Source of the DNA: an uncultured Porphyromonadaceae bacterium
GTDB taxonomy: Bacteria; Bacteroidota; Bacteroidia; Bacteroidales; Barnesiellaceae_A
NCBI GenBank assembly: GCA_900542255.1
Contig: UQMR01000013.1
Location: 1-43,497, forward strand
Reading direction: 5' to 3'
Length of the DNA: 43,497 nt
Part shown: piece after piece, positions 1-7,715 of the stretch
Numbering within the stretch: the stretch's first letter is position 1
How the letters are laid out: every line of letters starts with the position of its first letter
Notes under the pieces: model-generated
Told to the model about the DNA's origin: nothing
Database searches by the model: none
Seen by the model: only the letters and a program-made list of their open reading frames with translations
Translations under genes and position numbers: made by a program

Positions 1-1185
1 GGTTATACCGAAGTCGTCGCCTGCCGAGTTGATAGGATAACGCATATTCTCTACATGCCACACGCCGGCGGTATCCAATCGTGCGCAAAAGAGGTCCAAC
101 CCGCCCATACCGGGATGGCCGTCGGAGGCGAAGTAGAGCGTGCTGTCGTTGCGGACGTAGGGGAACATCTCGTCGCCGGGCGTATTTATCTGGTCGCCAA
201 GGTTTTCGAGCGTACCTTCCGATTTCTCGCCCAATGCAATGCGCCATATATCCTTACCGCCCTGTCCGCCGGGCATGTCGGACGTGAAATAGAGGTACAA
301 TCCGTCGGGCGACACCGCCGGGTGCGATACCGACGATATGGTATCGGCTATGATTTCCAGTTTCTGGGGGGCAGCCCACTGCGCACCGCTGCGCGATGAG
401 GTGTATATCTCACCCGACGAGTCTTTGTTGGGGTCTTGCCGGGCTTTGCTCAGGTACATCGTCGCGCCGTCGGGGGTGAAGCTCACAATGCCCTCGTCGG
501 CATCGGTATTCAGCTCTCCCTCTATGGGCTCGGGCTTTTGCCACACGCCGCGCTCATCCTTCTTGGCGACAAAGACATCGAACCCCTTCGTACCGGTAAT
601 GCCGCTCTTCTTTTCGCCCACGGCTTTCTCGGTAGATGAGGTGATGTAGACCTGGTCAAACTCGGCGCCATAGAACATGGGGGCGCAATCGCTGCGGCGC
701 GAATTGAAGATGTCCATACGCTTTACCTTGTAACGAGTGGGGGCCGCCTTCCACTCGGGAGCTTTGGTACAGCCCTCTATGCCATTGAGCGACAGTATGT
801 CGCCGGGCTTCTTTTCCAGATAGAGGTTATAATTCTTGATAGCCTCCTTGTAGCGTCCTTGCGCCTGCTGGCATTGAGCCAGATAGAAATAGGCCGTACT
901 GTCGGGATATTCATACCGTATGGCATTGGCATAGGCGGCGGCAGCCCGCGGCATCATGCTCAGCCGTCGGTAACAGTCGCCCATCATATAGGCCACCTGC
1001 CCGCGCACAGGGCGGTCTTTCTTCTTGCGCATCTTGTTATATACCTTGCGGTAGGTCTGAGCGGCATCGTAATACTCGCCCCGGGCATATTGCTCGTTGG
1101 CAACACTCAACTTGGCCGTCCCGCACGAGGTGTACAGGATGACCATCGCTATCATCAGGATTATCGCCGTAACGTATCTTCTCAT
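1..1185 (-). CDS. PorE-like OmpA-family lipoprotein with TPR and PD40 repeats (partial, 3' end outside window)
   Basis: The frame is open from an ATG at 1185 to the window edge, giving 395 codons without a stop. The N-terminus has a basic start, a hydrophobic stretch and a lipobox-like YTSC with Cys21, so a lipoprotein is predicted. Residues about 25-125 look like tetratricopeptide repeats (NEQYARGEYYDAAQTY, then AYANAIRYEYPD and YKEAIKNYNLYLE). From about residue 145 come WD40-like PD40 propeller blades, with the typical strings SPDGLYLYFTSD and LYFASDGHPGMGGLDLF. This order matches Bacteroidetes OmpA-family proteins, including PorE of the type IX secretion system, which continue with a carboxypeptidase-regulatory-like domain and a C-terminal OmpA peptidoglycan-binding domain. 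Those two domains would lie outside the window and are not seen. The start is 56 bp after queA, so co-transcription is likely. PorE itself, rather than a paralogue, is inference. Confidence 0.85.
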   Translation of the reverse strand, partial: MRRYVTAIILMIAMVILYTSCGTAKLSVANEQYARGEYYDAAQTYRKVYNKMRKKKDRPVRGQVAYMMGDCYRRLSMMPRAAAAYANAIRYEYPDSTAYFYLAQCQQAQGRYKEAIKNYNLYLEKKPGDILSLNGIEGCTKAPEWKAAPTRYKVKRMDIFNSRRSDCAPMFYGAEFDQVYITSSTEKAVGEKKSGITGTKGFDVFVAKKDERGVWQKPEPIEGELNTDADEGIVSFTPDGATMYLSKARQDPNKDSSGEIYTSSRSGAQWAAPQKLEIIADTISSVSHPAVSPDGLYLYFTSDMPGGQGGKDIWRIALGEKSEGTLENLGDQINTPGDEMFPYVRNDSTLYFASDGHPGMGGLDLFCARLDTAGVWHVENMRYPINSAGDDFGIT

Positions 1186-1241
1186 AATCGCTTCTGCGCC
1201 ACTGCCGGGCGGGATATAGATATAACGCGCGAGCAAGCCTT

Positions 1242-2474
1242 TTATTGCCCCGCCTCGCGCCTCCACAGCAGCGAACTATCGCCGTAACTGAGGAAACGAT
1301 AGTCGTGTGCCAGGGCGTAATCGTATATCGCACGCCAATCGCCTCCCACAAAAGCCGACACCAGCAACAGCAAGGTGCTACGCGGCTGATGGAAGTTGGT
1401 AATGATGCCGTCGATGACCCTAAACCGATACCCCGGCGCTATGATAATGCGCGTGGCACTCACCAGGCGGTCGGCTCCCGTACGGTCGAGATATGAGACG
1501 ATTTGCTGCATTGCCTCGCTGCGGCTCAACCGGGCCCCTTCTTCATAGGGTTGCCACTGCCTTACGCGCAACTCCTCGGCCGTAGCTTCGGGGTGCTTCG
1601 AGAGGGTAACTCCTATATAGTACAGACTTTCGAGTGTCCGCACCGATGTTGTACCCACAGCCACCACACGGCGCGGCGTATCGCGCAGAGTCTCTATCAA
1701 TGCGCGCGATACCGATATATACTCGGTATGCATCTCATGCCCCTCTATCGTCTCGCTCTTCACGGGCTTGAATGTTCCGGCGCCCACATGCAAGGTAAGC
1801 TCTTCGCAAGGAATAGCCCGCGCCTGCAAAGCCGCTAAAACCGCGGGGGTAAAGTGCAACCCGGCCGTAGGTGCGGCCACCGAGCCCTCGACCTTCGAAT
1901 ATACGGTCTGATAGGTCGTTTTGTCGCTCTCCTCGGTCTTGCGGTTCAGATAGGGAGGTATCGGCAATTCGCCCAAGGTGTCGAGCAACTCGCCAAAGGA
2001 GACCGACGTATCGTCCCACGTAAATGTAATTTCATATCCGTCGCCATGTACCTGTCCCTTGCGGGCCCGCAGCGTCAGCGGGCGTTGCTCATGCTCGAAT
2101 GTCAACGCCAGCTCGCCCGACTTCCACTTACGTGCATTCCCTATCAGGCACAACCAGCGGCAGGTCGCCGTACTCTGCAACGACAGGGCATAGTCGGCCG
2201 GGAGCAACGGTTCGAGACAAAACACCTCTATCAACGCGCCGGTCTCTTTTCTGAAACGCAGCCGCGCCTGTATCACTCTCGTATTGTTGAATACCAGCAT
2301 GACATCATCGGGCAACAGTCCCGGGAGGTCTGAAAAACGGTAGCTTCCCTCTACACCGTTGTTATACACCAGCAATTTCGAGCTGTCACGCGGCGTCACC
2401 GGAAATTTTGCAATCCGTTCGTCGGGCAACTCATAGGCATAATCGTCTATCTCTATATCTTGTGTCCTTTTCAT
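1242..2474 (-). CDS. queA: S-adenosylmethionine:tRNA ribosyltransferase-isomerase (QueA), long form
   Basis: A 410-residue protein. QueA transfers and isomerises the ribosyl part of S-adenosylmethionine onto 7-aminomethyl-7-deazaguanine at tRNA position 34, giving epoxyqueuosine. Family hallmarks are visible: LVFNNTRVIQARL near residue 80, AAPTAGLHFT and LTLHVGAGTFKPV in the middle, VGTTSVRTLE, and the C-terminal ITNFHQPRSTLLLLVSAF and YRFLSYGDSSLL. It is about 60 residues longer than the usual QueA of roughly 340-350; much of the excess seems to lie between TTSVRTLE and ITNFH (an Arg/Glu-rich segment). The enzyme is cytosolic. Its substrate class includes tRNA-Asp(GUC), encoded 1.7 kb away. 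The PorE-like gene follows at 56 bp. The family assignment is firm; whether this long form has exactly the classical activity is inferred. Confidence 0.9.
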   Translation of the reverse strand: MKRTQDIEIDDYAYELPDERIAKFPVTPRDSSKLLVYNNGVEGSYRFSDLPGLLPDDVMLVFNNTRVIQARLRFRKETGALIEVFCLEPLLPADYALSLQSTATCRWLCLIGNARKWKSGELALTFEHEQRPLTLRARKGQVHGDGYEITFTWDDTSVSFGELLDTLGELPIPPYLNRKTEESDKTTYQTVYSKVEGSVAAPTAGLHFTPAVLAALQARAIPCEELTLHVGAGTFKPVKSETIEGHEMHTEYISVSRALIETLRDTPRRVVAVGTTSVRTLESLYYIGVTLSKHPEATAEELRVRQWQPYEEGARLSRSEAMQQIVSYLDRTGADRLVSATRIIIAPGYRFRVIDGIITNFHQPRSTLLLLVSAFVGGDWRAIYDYALAHDYRFLSYGDSSLLWRREAGQ

Positions 2475-2542
2475 TGCTTATCTTCTTTGTTCTCTTTCGA
2501 TGCGATACTTTCCGAAACGTCACGTACCGCAATACAACATCG

Positions 2543-2573
2543 GCCCCTACGGCCTCATCGCAACGGACGGGGC
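2543..2573. other. GC-rich hairpin in the queA leader
   Basis: GCCCC at 2543-2547 pairs with GGGGC at 2569-2573 around a 21-base loop. It lies inside the roughly 105-base leader expected from the -7 box at 2587-2594. The plus strand has TTTTT after the second arm, but no plus-strand gene precedes it. It does not show a preQ1 riboswitch signature that I can recognise. Confidence 0.3.
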
Positions 2574-2586
2574 TTTTTCGGCATCG

Positions 2587-2594
2587 CAAAAGTA
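2587..2594 (-). promoter_or_regulatory. Bacteroides-type -7 box upstream of queA
   Basis: The minus strand reads TACTTTTG, an exact match to the Bacteroides consensus TAnnTTTG. No TTTG or TTG is found 19-21 bases upstream, so only half of the promoter is supported. It would give a leader of about 105 bases before the queA start at 2474. Confidence 0.45.
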
Positions 2595-2630
2595 ATAAAA
2601 ATAGAGCTATCTACCACCACATGGAGCTAC

Positions 2631-3968
2631 TCACTGCCCCATCTTCCTGAACGTATCTATAACGATAGGCAATGCCACTGCAAACGAGCACACATCCGAC
2701 ACCGCCTGACACATCTCTACCCCCTGTACGCCAAAGAAATGAGGCAAAATAATGATTAACGGGATAAAGAACAAGCCGCTCCGCGCAGCCGCCACAAGAT
2801 TGGCACGCCCGGTTTTCCGGATGGTCTGCAACAACATATTGGCCGTCACAATAAGCGCCACCAACGGATAGGCCACCAACTGCCAACGCAGCGCCGACAC
2901 GCCCACCTCTATCACGGCAGGGTCGTCCCTGAAAACGCCTATAATACCACCCGAGAAGATAAAGCCCACAACGGCACAGGCGGTAAGGAAAGCCGTACCT
3001 AACTTTACGCAATAGACAAACCCCTCACGCACACGGGCATAGAGCTTTGCTCCGTAACAGAACCCGCACAACGGCTGGAAGCCCTGCCCCAATCCTATGA
3101 CGGCCGAATAGACAAAAAACGATATGCGGTTTACAATCGACATCCCTGCAATAGCCGCATCGCCATACGCTCCGGCTGCCACATTGAGCAATATCGTGGC
3201 AAAACTGCCCAGCCCCTGCCGCAGCAACGACGGCGTACCGCCCATACAAATCTCTTTCAAGAACGACGGCGAGAAGGTAAACCACCGCACGCTCACCGGG
3301 ATATTGCCGCTGCGGCGGCTCATGAAAAGGAGCAGCACGAAACTGCATATCTGGCTCACAAGCGTAGCACAGGCCGCACCCGAAACACCCATGCCGAGAA
3401 CAAAAATAAATAAAGGGTCGAGCCCCATATTCAACACCGCCCCCGACAAGATACCATACATCGCATACACCGCATTGCCCTGGAAACGCATCTGGTTATT
3501 GAGCGTAAGCGAACCCGTCATAAAGGGCACCCCCAGCAATATGATGCCCAGATACCGCTCGGTATAGGGCAAGATAGTAGGCGTAGAACCCAGCAACACC
3601 GATATAGGGGTGAGCAAACACAGGCCCGCCGCCATGAGCACGCAACCAAAACCTACGCTGTAAAAGAAACCCGTCGATGCCATGCGCCGGGCATTCTCGG
3701 CATGCCGCGCCCCCAGCTGCTGCGATATATAATTACCCGACCCGTGACCGAAGAAAAAACCTATGGACTGTATGATAGACATCACCGGGAACACAACGCC
3801 CACGGCAGCCGTACTCTGCGTATCTATATGCCCCACAAAGAAGGTATCGGCCATGTTGTAGAGGTTCGTTATCAACATGCTCGCTATCGTGGGCAGTGCC
3901 ATAGAGTGTATCACCTTATGCACCGGCGCAGAGGTAAGGAAATCGTAGTTGTCCCGGTTCTTATACAT
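2631..3968 (-). CDS. MATE family efflux transporter
   Basis: A 445-residue, very hydrophobic protein with about 12 predicted membrane spans, the normal size for the multidrug and toxic compound extrusion family. The N-terminal half starts with the typical VIHSMALPTIASMLITNLYNMADTFFVG pattern in two blocks, followed by ISQQLGARHAENARRMAS. The repeated second half carries GLGQGFQPLCGFCYGAKLYARVREG. MATE proteins export drugs or metabolites in exchange for Na+ or H+ at the inner membrane; the substrate cannot be told from sequence. The start at 3968 places the first helix as in the family. A -7 box at 3977-3984 ends only 8 bases before the start codon, so the message may be almost leaderless. 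It lies upstream of queA on the same strand, but queA has its own candidate promoter. Confidence 0.93.
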   Translation of the reverse strand: MYKNRDNYDFLTSAPVHKVIHSMALPTIASMLITNLYNMADTFFVGHIDTQSTAAVGVVFPVMSIIQSIGFFFGHGSGNYISQQLGARHAENARRMASTGFFYSVGFGCVLMAAGLCLLTPISVLLGSTPTILPYTERYLGIILLGVPFMTGSLTLNNQMRFQGNAVYAMYGILSGAVLNMGLDPLFIFVLGMGVSGAACATLVSQICSFVLLLFMSRRSGNIPVSVRWFTFSPSFLKEICMGGTPSLLRQGLGSFATILLNVAAGAYGDAAIAGMSIVNRISFFVYSAVIGLGQGFQPLCGFCYGAKLYARVREGFVYCVKLGTAFLTACAVVGFIFSGGIIGVFRDDPAVIEVGVSALRWQLVAYPLVALIVTANMLLQTIRKTGRANLVAAARSGLFFIPLIIILPHFFGVQGVEMCQAVSDVCSFAVALPIVIDTFRKMGQ

Positions 3969-3976
3969 ATCTGTTG

Positions 3977-3984
3977 CAAAGGTA
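3977..3984 (-). promoter_or_regulatory. -7 box directly before the MATE gene
   Basis: The minus strand reads TACCTTTG, matching TAnnTTTG. The start codon begins 8 bases further on, so transcription would begin within a few bases of the ATG. No clear -33 TTTG lies 19 bases upstream. Confidence 0.5.
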
Positions 3985-4098
3985 CCCTTTTTTACGCTCC
4001 GTTATGCCTTTCCTCTCTCTATTTGTTACCGGCACCCCGGCCATCGCACCGCCGTCGGGGCAGCGAAAATATCGGCCCCCTTCGTCCGGCATATCATA

Positions 4099-4141
4099 CA
4101 AAAAAATAGAGGCCTCAAAGTATCACTACTTCAGAAGCCTC
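4099..4141 (-). terminator. Rho-independent terminator after tRNA-Asp
   Basis: On the minus strand GAGGCTTC pairs with GAGGCCTC (8 bp, one G-U). Inside, GAAGTA and TACTTT pair around a GTGA loop. The hairpin is followed by TATTTTTTTG. It lies about 35 bases after the tRNA 3' end. Confidence 0.8.
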
Positions 4142-4175
4142 GCAAAACTCCAATTTTCCCATTTCTAACTTCTAC

Positions 4176-4252
4176 TGGCGGTGCGTACGGGACTCGAACC
4201 CGTGACCCCATGCGTGACAGGCATGTATTCTAACCAGCTGAACTAACGCACC
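4176..4252 (-). tRNA. tRNA-Asp (anticodon GTC), CCA encoded
   Basis: The minus strand begins GGTGCGT and ends ACGCACC-G-CCA, giving a 7-bp acceptor stem, discriminator G and an encoded CCA. The anticodon arm is CATGC-CTGTCAC-GCATG, with anticodon GTC. The T arm contains the GGTTCGAGTCC pattern. It is 77 bases long including CCA. tRNA-Asp(GUC) is one of the four tRNAs that receive queuosine, the pathway in which the nearby queA acts. A complete promoter lies upstream and a strong terminator downstream, so it forms a single-gene transcription unit. Confidence 0.97.
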
Positions 4253-4311
4253 CCAAATTTATAACCCTTAAATTTTCCATGAAAACCGACGAAATCTCTT
4301 CGTTAGCGATG

Positions 4312-4342
4312 CAAAGGTAACGCCTCTTGGCAGAATATGCAA
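4312..4342 (-). promoter_or_regulatory. Full Bacteroides-type promoter of tRNA-Asp
   Basis: On the minus strand, TTG (4340-4342) is followed after exactly 20 bases by TACCTTTG (4312-4319). Both boxes and the spacing fit the Bacteroides primary sigma factor. Transcription would start near 4305, about 50 bases before the tRNA. Confidence 0.75.
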
Positions 4343-4522
4343 CTTTTTTCGCCTGTTTTTTCCATATTTTTACACTCTCCTTCCCCAATAAAAAGTGTTT
4401 CAACCGGTTACACACCCCGATTTCAGGGCCGTCTGAACCTCAAAAATTGGCATCAAACAATAAAGAGATAGAAAAATACGCCTCACAGCCCCTTTTTCAC
4501 TCGCCGTATCGATTATAATTAC

Positions 4523-4530
4523 TACTTTTG
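4523..4530 (+). promoter_or_regulatory. -7 box of the class A PBP gene
   Basis: The plus strand reads TACTTTTG, matching TAnnTTTG. Transcription would start near 4537, which rules out an ATG at 4528 and supports the start at 4582. No clear -33 box is visible. Confidence 0.5.
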
Positions 4531-4581
4531 TTTCATTCAAAGATACTATACTTTAACAAGATTTATTTCATCGCATCTGCT

Positions 4582-6951
4582 ATGAGCGCCAAAAAACAAA
4601 ACAAATATACTTCTACCATCATCAAATGTCTGTGGGGCGGCTTCGCTTTCATCGTTGTTGCCGCCATTGCCATCTTCTATGCCATCGCACAAGGATGGAT
4701 TGGTTACATGCCTCCCATCGAGGAGCTCGAAAACCCCAAAGACAAATTTGCCTCAGAGATATACTCGGCCGACGGGAAGGTTCTCGGACGTTTCTACCAA
4801 AGCCGCAGCAATCGCGTCTATGTCAACTATAAAGAGATTTCGCCCTACCTCATAGAAGCACTCATCGCTACCGAAGACGCCCGCTTCACCAGCCACTCGG
4901 GCATCGATTTCAAAGCCTTGATGCGTGCTTTCGTCAAGCGCGGCATCCTGATGCAGAAGAGTGCCGGCGGCGGCAGCACCATCACACAACAACTCTCGAA
5001 ACTGCTATACTCGCCCAGCGCCGAGAATGTGATGGAGCGGCTTTTCCAAAAGCCGCAGGAGTGGGTCATTGCCGCCAAATTGGAGCGGTTCTACACCAAG
5101 GAAGAGATTATCAACATGTATCTCAACCATTTCGACTTCCTCAACAATGCCGTAGGTATACAGTCGGCTGCATACGTATATTTCAACAAGACGCCGCAAA
5201 ACCTCAGCATCGAGGAGGCTGCCACCCTCGTGGGCATGTGCAAAAACCCCTCATACTACAACCCGAGGCGTTTCAACGAGCGCACCCGCGGCCGACGCAA
5301 TGTCGTACTCTCCCAAATGGAGAAGGAGGGCTACATATCCCGTGCCGAACGCGACTCGCTGCAAGCCCTCCCGCTTACGCTCGACTATCATCCGGTCGAC
5401 CACAAGGAAGGCCCCGCACCCTACTTCCGCGAGCGGCTGCGCATGATGCTTACGGCCAAAAAGCCTATACGCAGCGACTACGAGAGCTGGAACATGCAAC
5501 AATATGTCGATGACTCTACCGCATGGGAAAACAATCCCGCATATGGCTGGTGCGAAAAAAACCGCAAAGCCGACGGCTCCAAATACAATATTTACAGCGA
5601 CGGCCTGAAAATATATACCGGCATAGACTCCCGTATGCAGCAATATGCCGAGGATGCCGTACACGAACACATCGCCGGCTACCTGCAACCCCGCTTCTTT
5701 GCCGAGAAGAAGGGCCGAAGCTATGCACCCTTCTCGCGCAGCATCTCGGCCGAAGAGCGCGAGAGCATCTTGCGCCGCAGCATGACGCAAAGCGACCGTT
5801 ACCGCCTCATGAAACGCGCCGGCGCCCACGACGATGAGATAGAGAAGGCCTTCAATACCCCCGTAGAGATGCAGGTATTCTCCTACGACGGCATGATAGA
5901 CACGGTCATGACCCCGTTAGACTCCATCAAGTACCAGAAGTCGTTCCTACGCACCGGCTTCATGGTCATGGACCCGCACAACGGATTGGTCAAGGCATAC
6001 GTAGGAGGCCCCGACTTCTCTAACTTCCAATACGACATGGCCGGCATAGGCCGACGACAAATAGGCTCTACCATCAAGCCCTTCCTGTATACGCTCGCCA
6101 TGGAAGAGGGATTCACCCCGGGCAGCAAGTTCCTCAACGCACAACCCACCTTCACACTCGCCGACGGCTCTACATGGAGCCCCCGCAACTCCTCCACCAA
6201 ACGCGAAGGCGAGATGGTCACCCTGCGTTGGGCGCTTACCACCTCAAACAACTGGATTTCGGCAAGACTCATAGACCAACTCTCGCCCACCAGCCTTGCC
6301 CGCATGATGCACTCGTTCGGGATACGCAACTATATCGACCCCGTGCTTTCGCTGTGTCTGGGCCCGGTAGAGGTTTCGGTAGAGGAGATGGTCACCGCCT
6401 ACACGGCATTCTCCAATAACGGCGTGCGCGTCGACCCCGTCTTTGTCACCCGCATCGAAGACAATCACGGCAACGTCATATCCGAGTTCACCCCCCGCAT
6501 GACCGAGGTGTTCAGCGAGCGTGCCTACAATCGCATCGTACCCATCCTGTGCGACGTTATCGATGCCGGTACGGGCACACGCATCCGCTTCCGGTATCAT
6601 ATTACAGCACCTATGGGCGGTAAGACAGGTACCTCCAACAACAACTCCGACGGGTGGTTCATGGCCTTCACGCCCAATCTTGTCGTAGGCACATGGGTAG
6701 GCGGCGAAGACCGCTCGATACACTTCGACCGCATGGCCGACGGACAGGGAGCCAGCATGGCCCTGCCTATTGCCGGACTCTTCTTCCAGAAGATATATGC
6801 CGACCAAAGCCTCCTCAGCGAAGGATATACGCAAGACCTGGCGTTCGACTTTCCTTTTGTCGAAGACCCAGAAGAGGAGGAAATCATCATCTCTGCCGAG
6901 GATATCGAGGGCGAAGATAGCCTCATTGGCATCGAAGGTATCTTCGATTGA
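4582..6951 (+). CDS. Class A penicillin-binding protein (PBP1A-type transglycosylase/transpeptidase)
   Basis: A 789-residue bifunctional peptidoglycan synthase. A short basic cytoplasmic tail is followed by one membrane helix (about residues 15-40). The GT51 glycosyltransferase domain shows EDARFTSHSGIDF (Glu98), GGSTITQQLSK, KPQEWVIAAKLE and the EEIINMYLN motif. The transpeptidase domain has Ser496 in GSTIKP (SxxK), SNN near 555 and KTGT near 681. It polymerises lipid II and cross-links the peptides in the periplasm. The C-terminal tail after about residue 745 is acidic (EDPEEEEIIIS). The frame is open back to 4528, but that ATG lies inside the -7 box, and the ATG at 4582 gives a normal N-terminus. 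It stands alone between divergent or convergent neighbours and ends in a strong terminator. Confidence 0.95.
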   Translation: MSAKKQNKYTSTIIKCLWGGFAFIVVAAIAIFYAIAQGWIGYMPPIEELENPKDKFASEIYSADGKVLGRFYQSRSNRVYVNYKEISPYLIEALIATEDARFTSHSGIDFKALMRAFVKRGILMQKSAGGGSTITQQLSKLLYSPSAENVMERLFQKPQEWVIAAKLERFYTKEEIINMYLNHFDFLNNAVGIQSAAYVYFNKTPQNLSIEEAATLVGMCKNPSYYNPRRFNERTRGRRNVVLSQMEKEGYISRAERDSLQALPLTLDYHPVDHKEGPAPYFRERLRMMLTAKKPIRSDYESWNMQQYVDDSTAWENNPAYGWCEKNRKADGSKYNIYSDGLKIYTGIDSRMQQYAEDAVHEHIAGYLQPRFFAEKKGRSYAPFSRSISAEERESILRRSMTQSDRYRLMKRAGAHDDEIEKAFNTPVEMQVFSYDGMIDTVMTPLDSIKYQKSFLRTGFMVMDPHNGLVKAYVGGPDFSNFQYDMAGIGRRQIGSTIKPFLYTLAMEEGFTPGSKFLNAQPTFTLADGSTWSPRNSSTKREGEMVTLRWALTTSNNWISARLIDQLSPTSLARMMHSFGIRNYIDPVLSLCLGPVEVSVEEMVTAYTAFSNNGVRVDPVFVTRIEDNHGNVISEFTPRMTEVFSERAYNRIVPILCDVIDAGTGTRIRFRYHITAPMGGKTGTSNNNSDGWFMAFTPNLVVGTWVGGEDRSIHFDRMADGQGASMALPIAGLFFQKIYADQSLLSEGYTQDLAFDFPFVEDPEEEEIIISAEDIEGEDSLIGIEGIFD

Positions 6952-7021
6952 TATTGCATAGGAGCAAAACAACAATGGCGGCAGCCACGCAGGCGCTGCC
7001 GCTTCACGACAAACGAAAAGT

Positions 7022-7053
7022 GGTATCTCTCTAAGGAAGAGATACCTCTTTTT
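7022..7053 (+). terminator. Terminator of the class A PBP gene
   Basis: GGTATCTCT (7022-7030) and AGAGATACC (7038-7046) form a perfect 9-bp stem with a 7-base loop, followed by TCTTTTTG. It lies 70 bases after the stop codon. Confidence 0.85.
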
Positions 7054-7066
7054 GTCTGTTCTCTAT

Positions 7067-7075
7067 GGGGGGGGG
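7067..7075. repeat. Nine-base G homopolymer between convergent genes
   Basis: A run of nine G residues lies between the PBP terminator and the gldH terminator. It is outside any gene I accept. Such runs are prone to slippage, but nothing here shows a regulatory role. Confidence 0.5.
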
Positions 7076-7102
7076 AAAATCCTCCGGTTTAGGGCCGGTA
7101 GA
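7076..7102 (-). terminator. Probable terminator after gldH
   Basis: On the minus strand TCTACCGG pairs with CCGGAGGA (one mismatch, one G-U) around a CCCTAAA loop, and TTTT follows. It lies about 55 bases after the gldH stop. It is weaker than the others in the window. Confidence 0.5.
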
Positions 7103-7157
7103 ATACCGCTGTCGTCATAAAGGCATACAGGGAAAGAGTGCGCCTCAGCACCCTCGT

Positions 7158-7715
7158 TCAATCGGCCGGAGCAGCCTCTTCCTGCGTCTGATGGGGAGTC
7201 ACACGCAATCCCACGGCCGCGATACCTTTTAGGTTCCGCTCGCGCATACCTTGCGCAATATATACCTCATAGCGGCCGCTATCGAGCCTGACGGCCTCTT
7301 TCAGCCGCTGCTCGTACTGATAATACGACCCCCAACCGCCGCCATACCATCTTCCGTAGGTATCGGCAAGGAGACAATTTACCGTATCTGTAACGAGGGT
7401 ATCTCCCGAAGAGAGATACTCTATAAAGAGCCACACATTGCGATAGCGGTAGTCATTGTCATGCATCAGAAACATATCCACGTCATACACTCCCGTGCGC
7501 GGCACATCTATCAGAAACGCCTGTTTGTCATACGACTCCCAGCCATGACTGCCTATTTCGCAGTGGTTGTCATATATGGCACGGCCTGTGCAGTTCCATA
7601 ACATCGCTGCACAGGCTATGCAAGCCGCCCACCTACCGAGGCGCCTACTGCTGTTGCTGCGTTTCGCCCGGCTTGCGTTCTTGCCCGTTTCGGTTATTAC
7701 CGTTTTGAGCCCCAT
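7158..7715 (-). CDS. gldH: Gliding motility protein GldH
   Basis: About 185 residues from the ATG at 7715. After the signal region the mature part begins with YDNHCEIGSHGWES and contains YRYRNVWLFIEY, the pattern of GldH proteins. GldH is a Bacteroidetes lipoprotein needed for gliding in Flavobacterium; in non-gliding Bacteroidales its role is unclear and may relate to the envelope or type IX secretion. The hydrophobic segment ends at MLWNC (Cys42), a poor lipobox because Asn precedes Cys. The long n-region before it is rich in Lys and Arg. The frame stays open back to 7811, but the part before 7715 runs inside ricT. Even with this start the gene overlaps ricT by 71 bases, which suggests translational coupling. 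The exact start is uncertain; the family assignment is fairly secure. Confidence 0.8.
   Translation of the reverse strand: MGLKTVITETGKNASRAKRSNSSRRLGRWAACIACAAMLWNCTGRAIYDNHCEIGSHGWESYDKQAFLIDVPRTGVYDVDMFLMHDNDYRYRNVWLFIEYLSSGDTLVTDTVNCLLADTYGRWYGGGWGSYYQYEQRLKEAVRLDSGRYEVYIAQGMRERNLKGIAAVGLRVTPHQTQEEAAPAD

Larger units (their letters stand above)
4253..4581. other. Divergent intergenic region between tRNA-Asp and the class A PBP
   Basis: The 329 bases hold the minus-strand tRNA promoter (4312-4342) and a plus-strand -7 box (4523-4530). An in-frame extension of the PBP frame to 4528 and a short minus-strand frame at 4230-4415 show no protein-like features. I see no other gene here. Confidence 0.6.

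Noticed and set aside
2475..2630. preQ1 riboswitch in front of queA
   Set aside because: The leader has a GC-rich hairpin, but I see no preQ1 aptamer pattern, such as a short stem with an A-rich tail pairing into the loop.
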